From Cynocephalus volans (lineage: Eukaryota; Chordata; Mammalia; Dermoptera; Cynocephalidae): DNA of 64,000 nucleotides. The translations under genes and the position numbers were made by a program. Below the pieces are notes generated by a model. The model saw only the letters and a program-made list of their open reading frames with translations. It did not search any database and had not been told where the DNA came from. Positions 13,301 through 24,402 of this stretch are shown here, piece by piece. Position 1 is the first letter of the stretch. Each line of letters opens with the position of its first letter. Location: assembly GCF_027409185.1 (NCBI RefSeq), contig NC_084466.1, positions 69,236,501-69,300,500 of the forward strand, given 5' to 3'.

Positions 13301-16300
13301 ACCTACAGCTGAGGATCTGAACCCCAGCCACAGTTCCCTTGATAAAGCAGAGAAGTTCAATGCCCTGCCTCAGTTTCACTATCGACTGAGCCATAGTTGT
13401 GGTCAGAATTTCTTTTTACTGATCTTGAGACATCTTGTTTTCTCACCCTGAGACAAAGGCTCAGAGAATGAGAGAAGAGAAGCAACCCCGCACTTCCATG
13501 ACTCAGAAAGTCTGCAGCCAGCTTGAATACCAACCTTCAGCTTACGTCTGGCACAGCTGAATATTCCTCTACCTTCAAAGGACAGGAAAAGTATTGTCTG
13601 TACAAGATTAGGCTCTGTAAAAATGTCTGTGAAAGCCCTCACCCAGCCAGGGCAGACACAAGGCTGCTGATTCATACCTGGTCATTCGGGAGCCTGCACC
13701 AGCCACTGCAAACTGAGTGTAGACACCAATCCTTGCCCTCAGACACCAATCCACAGCCACCCTACGCTCCCCCTCCCACCCAACAGTGCCAGGTAGCGCC
13801 CATATAAAATCCAGGTTAAAAACAACAACAACAAAATTCAAGTGAACTGAAACCAGTTCTGCTTTGAACATTCCACAAGCCCCTTGAGCACCCAAGGTGT
13901 CTCAGAATGAAAAGGAGGTGGCAGCAGGGAAGAGAGAATCGCTGTTCTAGATAAATGAACCATGGAGCCTGGTGACATGAAGCATCATAAAAAAAATGAA
14001 GGAAATCATTTGTCTCCCTCTGGGACAAAACAGGAAGCCAGGAAGCACCCAGAAGAAGCTGGCAGTCTGCTGTGGCCAGGAGAAAGAACTGGGAGCTGGT
14101 GCACATGTGTAAAAATCGCAATCTGCAGATCCACACAATGAAAAGGCTTGCCCTAGGAGCCCTGTAGATCTACCTATGTAGATCGTGCACATGCTCTCTG
14201 AAGTAGAAATCACTATGTAGGGACAAGGTGGTATTTAATATTAACGCTGAGTACACTGGAAGCCAAACCAATCATTTTGAGAAGGTGAAAATCCATGTTG
14301 GCCTGGGAGCTGGAGAGTAGAAAACCTTGTCTTTCATCTTGGTGTCTGATGTTGATGGGATCGATCCCCGACAAGACACAAGGCACTTTTTCAGCACCCT
14401 GCAGCCACATCAGGGGGATGGCAGGAGTTCAAATGTGGCCCAGGCACCTGTGCCTGTGGGATCTTTCCCTCTAATACCCATAATTCCAGTTTAATCATGA
14501 GAAAGACATCAGAAAAATCTTAATTGAGGGACATTCTACTAAATTCCTGACCAGCACGCCTCAAAACTGTCAAGTCATCAAAAACTAGGAAGTCTGAAAA
14601 ACTGTCACAGCCAAGAGGAGCCAAGGAGACATGATGACTAAAAATGTAATGTGGAATCCAAGGTGGGATCTGGGAACAGAAACAAGACATTAGGGAAAAG
14701 CTGAGGAAATCTGAATAAAGCATGAAGTGGAAGTTTAGCTGATAATACTGTATCAATATTGGTTCATTAGTTGTAAAAAATGAACCATGCTAATATAAGA
14801 TGTTAACGAAGGGAAAACTGGTGATGGGGTAGAAAGGAACTCTCTATACTATTTTCACAACTTTTCTGTGCATCTAAAACTATTCTAAAATAAAGTTTTT
14901 TTTTTAAATGTTGGCCAGGGAGGTAACTGCCAGACAAAAGTTCGGTGCCCTTCTATCCAGGCTCAAGGCAGCGATGAACTGCAGTCACAAGCTCGAGGAA
15001 GCAGGTGCACCCTGGTTTTCTCCCCAGGCCCTTTGAGAGCATCGTGCCAAGTGGACAGGTGAGCAGGGAGTTTGCTCTATAACAAGCATGGCTTTCCCCA
15101 AGCTTGGGTCACACATGGCCTCTCCAGAAAGATCACTTGGCACGATATTAACCTGTCCATGCATCCACACACCTGATCTTACCAAGCCAGTGTGTACAAG
15201 AAGCTCAGATTCCCACGTGACCTTAAGTCCCACCTGGTGCCCAGCTTGCCCGTGCCCACCTGACTCAGCCGGCCGACTGCATACCTCACCCAGAACCTCC
15301 TTCCTGTCCAAGAACTTCTGCTCCTCAACGTCCACCCAATCACACAACCAGCGCCAGCCCCTCCACTGTCCTCACTGCTCTACCTCACGCCACTTCTGCT
15401 TCTAGGAGCTGGCAGCCTTCCGACTCCCGCTGAGCAGGGCCTGCACACTCATTAAATAGAACTGGGGAACCTGAAGTAGAGAATGCAAGGTTGGGAGCTG
15501 TAATAATATTAGGATAAACAATAAAGATAATACCAATAATAATAATAATAATAGCTCCTCCTATTGATTAGGAACTATGCATTCTTAGGGTACCCTGAAC
15601 ATCCACATTGTTGCCTTTCTCGTGTTATTTCAGCCAGGGTCTAACAGTAACCTCTTTCAACAGAGGGAACTGGATGTAGGGACTGGTTTCCCAGGTGATG
15701 AAGGAAGGTGATAGCTCAAGGAGATTGGTGAAGTAACACAGAGATAGTAACAACAGGAAGCTACTACCAGCCCTAGGCTCAAGGAACAAAGGGAGAACAC
15801 AGTGGGACCTGAGTTCAGGAACCAGAGGAAGAACCAGAGAGGAGATTCAGTCATCACCAGGGAAGCCAATATCCTGGTTTCCTCCTTCCTCCCACCTACC
15901 AATCTTCCTCCCATACTTGCCATTGGCCAAACCCAGCTGGTGTAGCTGGATGGTGCAAGAGCCGGAGAAACACATACCCGGGGGGCCCCAACACAACCCC
16001 ACTGGGATGCAGAGCAGGCAGGCCCAGGGCAGGAATATATGCACCAGAGGAATTGCTTGTTAATCTCCTACATCCCACACAAGACCATAAGGGGCTGTGA
16101 CTGTCTTGATCACCTGTGTGGCTCCAGCTCCTAGTACACTGCCCTACATAGGGTTCACACTCAAATCTGTGTTAGAAAGTGAATAAAGTAATGTTGCCCC
16201 TATTTTCTGATGAGGAAACTAAGGTGTGGGGAAGCCCAAGTTGACATGGCTCGACAGCACAGAAGCAGGATTCAGATCCGAGCCTGGCCCCTTCCTATAC

Positions 16301-16521
16301 CACGCTGTGTGTGTGGGGGGGCTCCTGTGAATGGCAGACCAGATGAAGCTGTGCAGGGGGCCTCTTTGCCAAAAGGGAGGAGACACTGAGTCAGGGAAAC
16401 CACACACACAGGTGTAAGCAGATGGGCACCGTCAGCCCTGCACCCTCTGGGCTCTGAGTGCCAGAAGCCACCGATAAACACAAAGGAGGAGTGGCTTTCC
16501 TGTGTGTGTTCAGATCCCATT

Positions 16522-16567
<46 letters not shown>

Positions 16568-19500
16568 GTGAAGGCCGTAGGCAAGGGGCTACCTCTCTCC
16601 CCACCCCAGGAACATGCTCGCTGCCCTCTCAGCTCTGTATCCCTCCCCACGATGGCAGAATTAGATATAAGAATGGTCCCATATTATACACAAGATCATA
16701 CTGTTATCTTTTTCCATATAAATCCACTTTTTAAAAAATGTGGCCCAAACCGCAGCAGGCTGGAATCCAGGCAAACCTCTTCCTGCCCGAGGCCTGAGAT
16801 TAGTATTCTTGTTGCATCCTGTAGCAGCACAACTGGAAGTTATCAGCAGGCAGACAGCCAGCTTAAAGTCTCAAGAACTGCAGCCCGTGGATCGCAGCGG
16901 CACTTGCAGACATTAGAGTTAGATTTAGAGACCCTCACACTCGTCGCCAGCACTAAGCCTCTCTAAGGCATCTGATGGGGTGAGACTGGTGATGTCTGAG
17001 AGCAAGGGAAAGGAACAGCAACTTGCATTGGAAATGCTATTTCAAAGCTGATGCAAAATATTCCATCCTAGATTGGGGCATTTTTTTCTTTGGCCATGGT
17101 TCAAAGTGGCAGTTGCGGGGCAGGGATGCTGCCTGTCCCTTCCCAACCCCCTCCCACGGGCTTCCCAGTTGTAGGGTCTGCTGGAGAAGAAGGCTTAACA
17201 GGAGAGAGGTGGGAACGGAATGAAGATGTTCCTTAGTGACAGTGAGTGGCCTTGGTGACTGAGGGTCATCGGCAGTGGGGGTCAGGGCTCTCCATCCACC
17301 AGCCTCACGGGTGACCGGCCTGTGCAGTTGCAGAGGCGATGCATTCAGAAGTGCCCCAACCTTGCTTCAAAGTTCTGCCTTCACCGTCTTGGAATTCTTA
17401 ATAACTTTTACACCAGGGTCCCACATTTTCAGTTGCACTGAGGCCCAAAAATTATGTAGCCAGACCTGGTTTTGACTCTCTCAGAATTGGAAGACCACAA
17501 GAGGTGAGCTGGTCTGAAAGCTCGTTAGAAAGTGGCTCTCATCAAGACCAAAATGCTGGGGGTTGTTCCTCTTTACTGGAAGGTCACTGGGTCAATGTAT
17601 AGCTTGGTGGCAACTAAGTCACCCTTGATGTGTCTGACGTGGGCTCCCGGTGGGATAGAAAACCTGGCAGTGCCACTGCCCAGTGTACTCCCCACAGCAA
17701 GGATTGGCTCCTGTCTTCTGGCTTCACAGCATCCCAGGGCCATGGGGCCAAACCTCAGTGCCCCACTTACCCTGGGTCAAACCCAGCACTCAAAAGCAGG
17801 TCTCCAGCTCTCTTGGCTGAGGCTGCTTCCAAAGCAGAAGCACAAACACAGGCCATTGCCAGCCCAGAGGACACGGGCAGGAGTCCAGCCCAGCCTTGCA
17901 GTTGACCGCAGAAGCCCCAGCAGGAGGGAGGACGAAGAGCAGCTCACCTGGTTACCGCTCTCCCTGATGATCTCCCCTTTGGCACCTGCAGCTCGTTCTG
18001 GATCTCGACAAGCCAGGTGAACTGTGCCACCTGGTGGAATTCAACGAAACCATCTGTGAGTTACAGCCAAAGTTATGGAAACCAGCTTTTCCAAATGAAA
18101 AGTTAAGGCATGTGGGCTCACAAAAAGAATACCTGAAACAGACTATTCTCTTAAATCTAGGTGGATGATCCCCACAATTAGAGTGGCGAGGGTAACAGTG
18201 AGAGTGATACTGGAACTTTCTCCCTTGCCCATCTGGGATGACTGACTGTACATCTGGAATGATGTCCTATTTTTTTTAAGGGTCTGAACACATCAAGGAT
18301 AAGAAATGTGGGTCTTGGCCACACCTGCATCCCTAGTATTTAGCACAGCACCTGACACCAGTCTCAGCCCCAGCTGCACTGTACTCACCTGGGGAGTTTA
18401 AAGATCCAGATGATGGGCCCAGGCCTGGGTGTTTTAAAAGCTCCCCAGGTGATCTAATGTTCAAAGTTGAGAACCACTGACCTGACAGGTACTAGGGACT
18501 CACTAAGTATTGAATGTTGAATCCACAAATGGCCCTCACAGTATTCCAGCAAATGCCATGCCACAATTAATCAAGGTTCATTTAAAGGGGATGCCCTGGC
18601 CACAGCAGTTAAAAGCAATCATTATGGAGTCTGCCTTCTTCACTAAAAATAGCCCACTTTATTAAAAGGAGTCTGCTTCAAGGGAGGCTACAGACTAACC
18701 ACGAAACCAGCCCCTCTCCTTCTCCTCTGCACAACACAACAGAGGGATTTCAGTCGCTAAGATGCAGTTTATCCTCTCCCTGACTCGGCAGATAATTAAA
18801 TAAAGCTCCAAATGACATAATATTCCCCTCGAAAATGCTTAACTTTGTTTTAGGGGGGGAAAGAAAGGAAACATCTTCAGTATCTTGAAAAGTGATGAAT
18901 TCCCAAGCTATTCCCCAGACTTCCGGAACATCAATTTTTCCTGGACAAGAGATCTGGAGACAGGCGGCAAACTTTCCCAGTCACCACAGTCCATTTGGTG
19001 ACCCGGGACAGTTGAGTTTATGCAGGAAATTCTGGCTTTTGCCCTGCAGAAAACTTCTCCTGACTGAATGTTTATGGGGCACCTGGAGAGCCTCCTTATG
19101 GCTGAGTTTAGGGAAGGGAAGAAGTAACCTTGGAGGCCGGACACCAGCAAGGAGGAAGTTCAATGCAGTCCCCTCTCCAGTTATTTTGGGGGCACTGGCT
19201 CTTAACTGGGGCCCACAACCAAATTGTGGTGGACTCAACCCAACTCCCCAAGAGACTCATGGAAAGACATGAGGTAGAGATGAGGTCTCCATGGTTTGGT
19301 TTGGTTTTTTAAGTTCCACCAGTGACGACCAGGGTTGGCTTGAGTCCTGAACTGCTCTTAATCAGAAAACACTGTGACATGTGGGCAGGATCCAGACTCT
19401 CCTGGAAAGGACCCCAGTCACTTCTCTATCCACCTCCAGCTTGAAGCTCAACACAGCTCAGAAAGCTGCAGCTGTGCCCATCACCATGGGGTCACTGTCT

Positions 19501-22500
19501 GGGACTTCCTGACCTGCTTGTGACGCAGGGCACTCTCCCCAGGGTTGACCAGCTGCGGGCTGGCCACAGGGCTCAGCGGACATGTGGGTTAGCAGGCTGC
19601 TCACCTCGCTTGGCTATTTCAATGGCAGTTGCTTTTCCAATGCCACTGTTCCCTCCAGTGACCAAGAAGGCTCTTCCAGGAACTTGGACTTCCAAGTCAT
19701 CAGGGACAAAGTCCTTAGATGCAGATTCATAGCCACTCCTGGAAACAGCAGACCCACGGAAAGAATGGCTGTAAGGAGCTGGGAACACAAACCCCTGCAA
19801 GGAGAAATCCTGATTCTAGGTGGGCATTGCTGCTCACTCTGCCTCTTCCGACACATCCCACAACTCCAGCCTCCCTCAGCCCCTGCTTCCCTCCATGGTT
19901 TCACAAACACCAACTTCTAAGGAGCAATATTTCCTGGACCATTATTTTCTTGAACTTTTGAAAATGTGTAGATGCCAACAGTCTGGATCCAAACTATCTT
20001 TTTCTGACTGCCTCTAATGCTGGGAAGTGGCCAAAAAAAACCCCAAACCTTTGATAGACAGATTGCTTTTTTCCCATTTTGGGAGGGAAAGCTTAGGAGA
20101 CCATTAGCATCATGCTTATGGCATCTCAGGACAAGGATCCCTACCTAACTGGAGAAGGGGGGAAGATTTGCAAGTAAGGAATAGAGGAGGAGGAAGGTGG
20201 AGGTATTTGAGCTCTGCACCCACGCAGGAAGCCAAGGCTCCTTCAGGGCCACATGGTGTGTGCTGCACCCCTCTAGGGGTACCATCAGATCACAGTGATG
20301 AGAAACTTGTATCTGCATTATGACAATTTTCTGGCAGATGACCTCAAAGCCTATTGAGGAGGAGGTGCTTTTTCTAATTTGCACAAAGGCATCATATCGA
20401 ATGGAGGCAACCCTGAGTTCCCTCATTGTTTCTCCCCTTCCTTTTGAGAGACCTCTCCTACCTTTAGTTTCCTGGTATTTCCTGGTTATGAAATTGGCTG
20501 AGGGCAGTGGAGGCAGAATGGGGGGATGGCACGAGGCAGCCCTGAGGGCAGACTCCCTACACGCAGGCAGGCTGGGGTCTCAGAGCTTGCATCCCTCACC
20601 CACAGAGCCGAGTGACTTCTCCCCTGCTATACAGAACTGGACTCTAACCTGACGCTTCCACCAGAGGCCCACAACCCTCCCACATGCTGTGTTTATGCAC
20701 AGACTTCCAACAGCTGGTCTCCTGCCCTACGCCCTGGATACTGGGGAAGAAGCCAAAGGATGTTTATGAGCTTGGATTTGGTTTAGAAGTCATTGCCACA
20801 GGGCAGGCATCACTTCTTGTCTCAGACAAGCCAGATTTAAGAGAACAAGAAGAATGTTCCTGTACCCACCATCTGTAGCATCCAGGGAGAATGTCAGAGA
20901 ATGCCCTACCCTCTGCTTCTGCTATGAGTGGCCCAGTTAGGGGGCAAGCAAGACTTCTTGTTTCAAAGCCTTCCTGAAAGGTCGACTTGAAACTAAAAAT
21001 AATATCAATAACAAGGGCTTGGATTGAACTACCTGGGTTTAAATCACAGCTCTGCCTCTTAATAGCTGTGTGACTTTGTGGGTTGACATAACCTTCCTGA
21101 ACTCCTGTCTCCTCATCTGCAGAAAGAGGATAAGAGCCTCCTCTTGGGCACCTAAATGAGATCATGTGTGTTAGGCATTTATCACAGCACTTGGAACACA
21201 GTAAGAGCTCAATAAATAGCAGTTGCTGTTATTATGACAATACCTTCTATGTTCAAACTTGAACTCATTTGCCACCTCCCCCTGTCCCTTCAAATCAGTA
21301 GGGACCTTGAGAGAATTTTGAACAGTAAACACAGATAAAGCTGTGAGTTTTTCCTCCTACAAGTGGAGGTGTGTCCTGGGATCACTGTGAAAGGATTTTC
21401 TGGCAGAGGCCAGGGGTTCCTCAGAAAGAGCAAAGGACCCTGAATCAGTGAACAGGGGCCTAGCTAGGAAAAGGCACTGTGGGGGGTGGGTGAGAACTTC
21501 CCGAGCCACAGCAGAGGCAGAAAAAGAGCAGGCCACAGGACCACGCGGGATACTGGCCCAGAAGATCCCCTTCCTCCAGGGGCAGGAAGCTGAGAAGCTT
21601 TTCTATGGGACACGTACTAGAGGAGACATTAGCCTCAGGGCTACCACGTTTATCCTTTATCCGTATTAGAGACTACTGTTTGCTGAGGGCGGCCTGTGGA
21701 TTAAACCTCTTCTTCAAATTCTGGGTCACAGCGTTGCCGAGTGGTGGTGCCAGGCTAGCCGGCAGGACATGTCCTACCCTCCCCTTGTCCTCTGCTACAC
21801 TTGAATTCCATCCTGGTCCAATCCGTTGTCAATAATAAGACTTGGTTCTTATGTATCCTCCTGTCCCTTTTAGGGAGGCATTTTATCTTCACAAACTCTT
21901 GACAGCAGTCTCTTTCAAATGGAGAGACATTAGTGGCCTGTTTAAAGTCACAAGATGGTAGGTGACAAACCCAAAGGATGTGTTCCATTCAACACCCCTC
22001 ATAGGTATTCAAATGGTTATCCCCAGACAAGCAGCATCAGCATCACCTGGAAACCTGTTAGAAACGCCTTTTCTGCCTACTGAGTCAGACACTTCCGGTG
22101 GGACCTGAATCTGTGGTCTCACATGCCCTCCAGGTGATTTTGATTCAAGCCCACGGAACAGTTGTATTTAGTATTTCCTGAACCCCAGATGACAGGAATT
22201 GCCAGGGGGCAAGCTCACAGGCATCCCCCACCCCCACCTACCTAATATGGTACTTACTTAGGTCCCACTGGCACCTTCCAGGGGATTAGCAATCTTTTTA
22301 TTATTTTTTTTATTTTTTTTTTTAAAGATGACTGGTAAGGGGATCTTAACCCTTGACTTGGTGTTGTCAGCACCACACTCTCCCAAGTGAGCCAACCGGC
22401 CATCCCTCTATAGGGATCCAAACCCACGGCCTTGGTGTTATCAGCACCACACTCTCCCAAGTGAGCCACGGGCCGGCCCAGGAATCTTTTCAAAACAGAA

Positions 22501-24117
22501 AATTATTAGGTCCAGGCAAGTTTAGCAAACAAGGACTAGATCCTGCTGCCTAGGGGCCCAAAATAGGGAGGCTTTATAAAAATCCTGGTGTGCCAAGAAA
22601 AACACTGTAAACTACATACTGGCTCTCACGCCGAAATCAAAATAAGGTTGTTGTCTTTCCCTCCTATTCACTAAATGCAACAGCAGGGACACAGCCTAAG
22701 TTTGTCACTCCCCACACACAATTTGCCAAAGCCTGGGCCCCTTGGCTTGACTTCTACCTTCCCTTAAGGTGGGGAAATGAGGGTGTAAGAGTCCAGGAGA
22801 GATTTTTACAAGCCTGGCCGGGCCCGCCCCGGGGTTGGAAGCTGACTCAAGCATTCATGCTACATTCTGTTTAACATGGAAAAATCCAGTAAATAGTGGC
22901 CACTGCCAGAGCACACACCCTTTTGAAAGAAAGAGGCCGCCACTGTATTCGCCTAAATTCAGTGGGACAGGGCTGAGAAACCACCGGGAAGCGGGCTCAG
23001 CCACACCTCCCGACATTCCCTGAAGCAGGTCCCGGAGGAGGGTCTGAACTTCTTCCATGAGGATGTGGGGTGAAGAGAAGGGAGCAGTCTCTCCCAGTTC
23101 TGCCTGTGTCCTGGTATGACGGAAATCTGCCCAGGCTGCCTTAGGAACTGAGCAAGGAGAGGCAGGCTCTCAGGAGAGAGAATCCTCTGCGGGATTTTAA
23201 TAACATGCCGGTCTAGGCCCCACTGAATCAGAATCTCTAGCGCTGGGGACTGGAAACTGGTATTTTTAATCCTCCCCCGGTGATTCTGATGTGCAGACAG
23301 GGTTGAGAACCACTGGTTCTACTAATTAATTCTCACATAAAAACCTCCTTCTCTTCTCCGCCGGAATCTGTCACCCTTAAAATCACAATGAGGTGGAGGG
23401 TCGACCAGGGCACAGGAGCGTGATCGCAAGGCGGGAGAAACCATCACGCACCATTCATCAAGCGCACACTGTGAGCACAGCCGACCCCGGCCCGGGAACC
23501 CTGCTCACTAAGTTCCAGCTGGAGCGAGAGGTCCACGTGCCGCATCTTCATCGTGGGAAAAAACACACTCAGGAAAGTGCTAAGACGGAGTCGAGGCGAG
23601 CTATTTAGGACTAGCCCTGACTGACGCCGCAAGCAGCCCCGCGAAGACACTTCCCGCAGCGTGCCTCGTAGGGCTCGGAGGTAACGTCCTGGGGGCTCGG
23701 AGGCGCCAGAGCTGCCGGGCGCGACAAGCCTCGCCCCCAGGGGCCAGCCCCGCCTCCTCGGGCGCCAGTCCCGCCCCTCGGATGCCAGCCAGCTCCGCCC
23801 CTCGGACACCACCCCCGCGCAGGAGCTCCAAAGGGCTGGGCCTCAGCGACTGCCCCCACGGCCGCCTGCGGGCTGCTAGACTGCGGGCGCCGCTGTCATT
23901 CAAGACTTGGTTTGTCCGTCCACGGAGCTGGCGAAGGAGCCGCGGGCGCGCCCCCGCCGGCCCTGCCCGCCCGCGCCGAGGCGGGCCCAGTGACAGCCCA
24001 GCCGGCAGCGCCCCCGCCCGCGGCCCCCGGCGGCGCGCCTCGGCCTCCCCGGCCCCCTTACTTGGTGTATTCGCGCAACCCCTTGGCGAACCAGGCGGCG
24101 TTGCGGTAGAGGAACAT
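10248..24117 (-). CDS. DHRS12: DHRS12 (SDR family member 12), 5' half of the gene, exons 1-5
   Basis: Seen: five minus-strand exons with GT donors and AG acceptors join in one frame to give residues 1-149. Visible motifs are TGGNSGIG at 46-53 (the classical SDR TGxxxGxG dinucleotide-binding loop), CRD at 71-73 with a basic residue that in related SDRs favours NADP(H), D99 in VDLS, NNAG at 124-127, and N147, which fits the active-site Asn of the SDR tetrad. Known: DHRS12 is a roughly 317-residue SDR whose substrate is poorly defined; the N-terminal stretch before the Rossmann fold starts with a hydrophobic/aromatic segment. The Ser and YxxxK catalytic residues belong to later exons that I could not find in the remaining 10.2 kb, so the gene is cut by the left edge. 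The start is the ATG at 24117, in CACCATGT context inside a CpG island. No frameshift or in-frame stop was seen. Identity is strong; the exact reaction is not known from sequence. Confidence 0.95.
10330..11414 (-). other. DHRS12 intron 4
   Basis: Short intron containing one nearly complete hAT-type element (10591-10870). The rest shows no recognisable feature. Confidence 0.85.
10591..10870. mobile_element. hAT-type non-autonomous transposon
   Basis: Begins CAGCACTGTCC and ends GGACAGTGC, with an 8-base target duplication (GTTCAGAC at 10583-10590, GTCCAGAC at 10871-10878; 7 of 8 match), as hAT elements make. Interior AT-rich; no coding capacity. It fills much of DHRS12 intron 4. I do not name the subfamily. 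Confidence 0.8.
11415..11507 (-). CDS. DHRS12: DHRS12 coding exon 4
   Basis: The 93-base phase-0 exon encodes residues 92-122, from [12 protein letters not shown] to EHKLHVL. The acceptor is CTGATTTAG and the donor GTAAGC. VDLS holds the Asp that contacts the adenine ring in SDRs, and LHVL is the beta strand leading into NNAG in the next exon. Confidence 0.95.
11540..12960 (-). mobile_element. L1 block (two or more overlapping L1M 3' fragments)
   Basis: Two successive antisense L1 3' regions can be seen: one ending near 11900 (CCTTTTCCCACACAAATAGG, then CACTTAACAATGTC) and another from about 11900 with GGCTTATTTCACTTAGCATA, GTGAACAGTGCTTCAGTGA and CCTCCATACTGTTTTCC. A TA/CA microsatellite lies inside (11718-11770). 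Confidence 0.75.
11718..11770. repeat. TA/CA microsatellite cluster
   Basis: Mixed TATATA and ACACAC runs inside the L1 block of DHRS12 intron 3. Confidence 0.85.
14430..14910 (+). mobile_element. L1 3' end (L1M/L1ME-type)
   Basis: Ends CTTTTCTGTGCATCTAAAAC, then TATTCTAAAATAAAGTTT and a T/A run, the usual sense L1M 3' end. Upstream the blocks ATGAGAAAGACATCAG and TCAATATTGGTTCATTAGTT fit. It is antisense to DHRS12. Confidence 0.75.
15526..15553. repeat. (AAT)n microsatellite
   Basis: About eight AAT units with one break, in DHRS12 intron 3. Confidence 0.9.
16190..16300 (-). mobile_element. MIR fragment
   Basis: TTCTGATGAGGAAACTAAGG followed by AGAAGCAGGATTCAGATCC, antisense MIR. Confidence 0.65.
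16520..16569. repeat. Compound (TG)13(AG)12 microsatellite
   Basis: Uninterrupted TG run joined directly to an AG run, in DHRS12 intron 3. Confidence 0.95.
17948..18030 (-). CDS. DHRS12: DHRS12 coding exon 3
   Basis: The 83-base exon completes Gly64 and encodes residues 65-91, starting GTVHLACRD and ending RESGNQ. The acceptor is TTCCACCAG and the donor GTGAGC. This is the second beta strand of the Rossmann fold; the Arg after Cys is the usual NADP-type position in retinol-dehydrogenase-like SDRs. No single open frame covers it, but it fits the phase of exons 2 and 4. Confidence 0.93.
18031..19604 (-). other. DHRS12 intron 2
   Basis: Contains a MER5A-like element (about 18350-18479). The remainder, about 18480-19604, has no feature I can name. 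Confidence 0.85.
18350..18479. mobile_element. MER5A-like hAT MITE
   Basis: Contains CACCTGGGGAGTTTAAAG, AGCTCCCCAGGTGATCTAAT and the end AGTTGAGAACCACTG, the usual MER5A terminal repeat. Confidence 0.8.
19605..19738 (-). CDS. DHRS12: DHRS12 coding exon 2 (nucleotide-binding motif)
   Basis: The 134-base exon completes Lys19 and encodes residues 20-63 plus the first base of Gly64. It carries the SDR glycine motif TGGNSGIG (46-53) preceded by the beta strand AFLV. The acceptor is TTTCCAG and the donor GTGAGC. The phase joins both neighbours exactly. Confidence 0.95.
21035..21236 (+). mobile_element. MIR, nearly full length
   Basis: CCTGGGTTTAAATCACAGCT, TAGCTGTGTGACTTTGTGG, CTCCTCATCTGCAGAAAG and AAGAGCTCAATAAATAGCAG give the full MIR order. 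In DHRS12 intron 1. Confidence 0.85.
22019..22165. mobile_element. MER5-type hAT MITE (degenerate)
   Basis: Shows GCATCAGCATCACCTGGAAA near the left and CCAGGTGATTTTGATTCAA near the right, the paired inner blocks of MER5-type elements. The terminal bases are worn. Confidence 0.6.
22299..22482 (-). mobile_element. tRNA-Ile-derived SINE (CYN-like), head-to-tail dimer
   Basis: Minus strand shows two tRNA-like units in tandem, each with GAGTGTGGTGCTGAyAACACC (anticodon-arm region), followed by an A-rich tail with T/A interruptions. The first unit keeps a GAT anticodon position, as in tRNA-Ile. The direct repeat AATCTTTT flanks it at 22291-22298 and 22483-22490. It sits in DHRS12 intron 1, gene-sense. 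Confidence 0.9.
23190..23315. mobile_element. MER5A-like hAT MITE (right part)
   Basis: Contains CTGAATCAGAATCTCTAG, GGTGATTCTGATGTGCAG and the end GGGTTGAGAACCACTG. The left end is truncated. It lies at the left edge of the DHRS12 CpG island. Confidence 0.75.
23742..23806. repeat. Three imperfect GC-box tandem units in the CpG island
   Basis: Three units of about 21 bases share a core like GCCAGtCCCGCCCCTCGG. They begin near 23743, 23764 and 23784, and each contains a Sp1-like CCGCC(C) core. They lie just inside DHRS12 intron 1, about 300 bases downstream of the start codon in gene direction. Confidence 0.6.
24062..24117 (-). CDS. DHRS12: DHRS12 coding exon 1
   Basis: The exon encodes [18 protein letters not shown] plus two bases of the next Lys codon. 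The start codon has a good Kozak context (CACCATG). The donor is GTAAGG. The peptide closely resembles the remembered human N-terminus, with its conserved [11 protein letters not shown]. It lies in the CpG island; the 5' UTR extends to the right of 24117. Confidence 0.93.
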
Positions 24118-24369
24118 GGTGGGGCGCGCGCCGCACGCGAGTCCCGCGCCGCGCTCCCGGTGTCCCCTCCCCCGGGAGCGGCCCGCGGTTACGCCATCCG
24201 GGTTATGTAAGAGGCGCGGCCTCCGGGTGTTTCTCTCCGGGGAAGGCCCGTCTGCTCCGCCCCAGCCGCAGAGGGCGTGTGCGGGAGGACGGGCCCTGCT
24301 GCGGGCGGTGCTCGGGTCCGCAGTCACCTCGGGGTTAAAAGCGCGCGTCGGTACGCGTTTGGGGAATAC

Positions 24370-24402
24370 CTGCATGCTGGGTCGTGCTGGGTCATGCTGG
24401 GT
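24370..24402. repeat. Three 11-base tandem units upstream of DHRS12
   Basis: CATGCTGGGT/CGTGCTGGGT/CATGCTGGGT in a row at the right edge of the CpG island. Confidence 0.8.

Larger units (their letters stand above)
11508..17947 (-). other. DHRS12 intron 3
   Basis: Holds an L1 block (about 11540-12960, minus), an L1 3' end (about 14430-14910, plus), an (AAT)n tract, a MIR piece (16190-16300) and a compound (TG)n(AG)n tract. I saw nothing else in 12960-14430, 14910-16190 or 16570-17947. Confidence 0.8.
19739..24061 (-). other. DHRS12 intron 1
   Basis: Contains a MIR (21035-21236), MER5-like pieces (22019-22165 and 23190-23315), the dimeric tRNA-Ile SINE (22299-22482) and the left half of the CpG island. 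19739-21030 and 21240-22015 show no recognisable feature. Confidence 0.85.
23600..24400 (-). promoter_or_regulatory. CpG island promoter of DHRS12
   Basis: CG dinucleotides and C+G content rise sharply here compared with both flanks. The island covers the start codon, the presumed 5' UTR and the first part of intron 1. No TATA box stands out; several GC-box-like runs (CCCGCC, CCGCCC) are present. This fits a broad housekeeping-type start region. A gene on the opposite strand from the same island is possible, but I saw no exon to support one. Confidence 0.8.

Noticed and set aside
17532..18020. 162-codon plus-strand frame over DHRS12 exon 3
   Set aside because: It is the antisense shadow of the exon and its intron.
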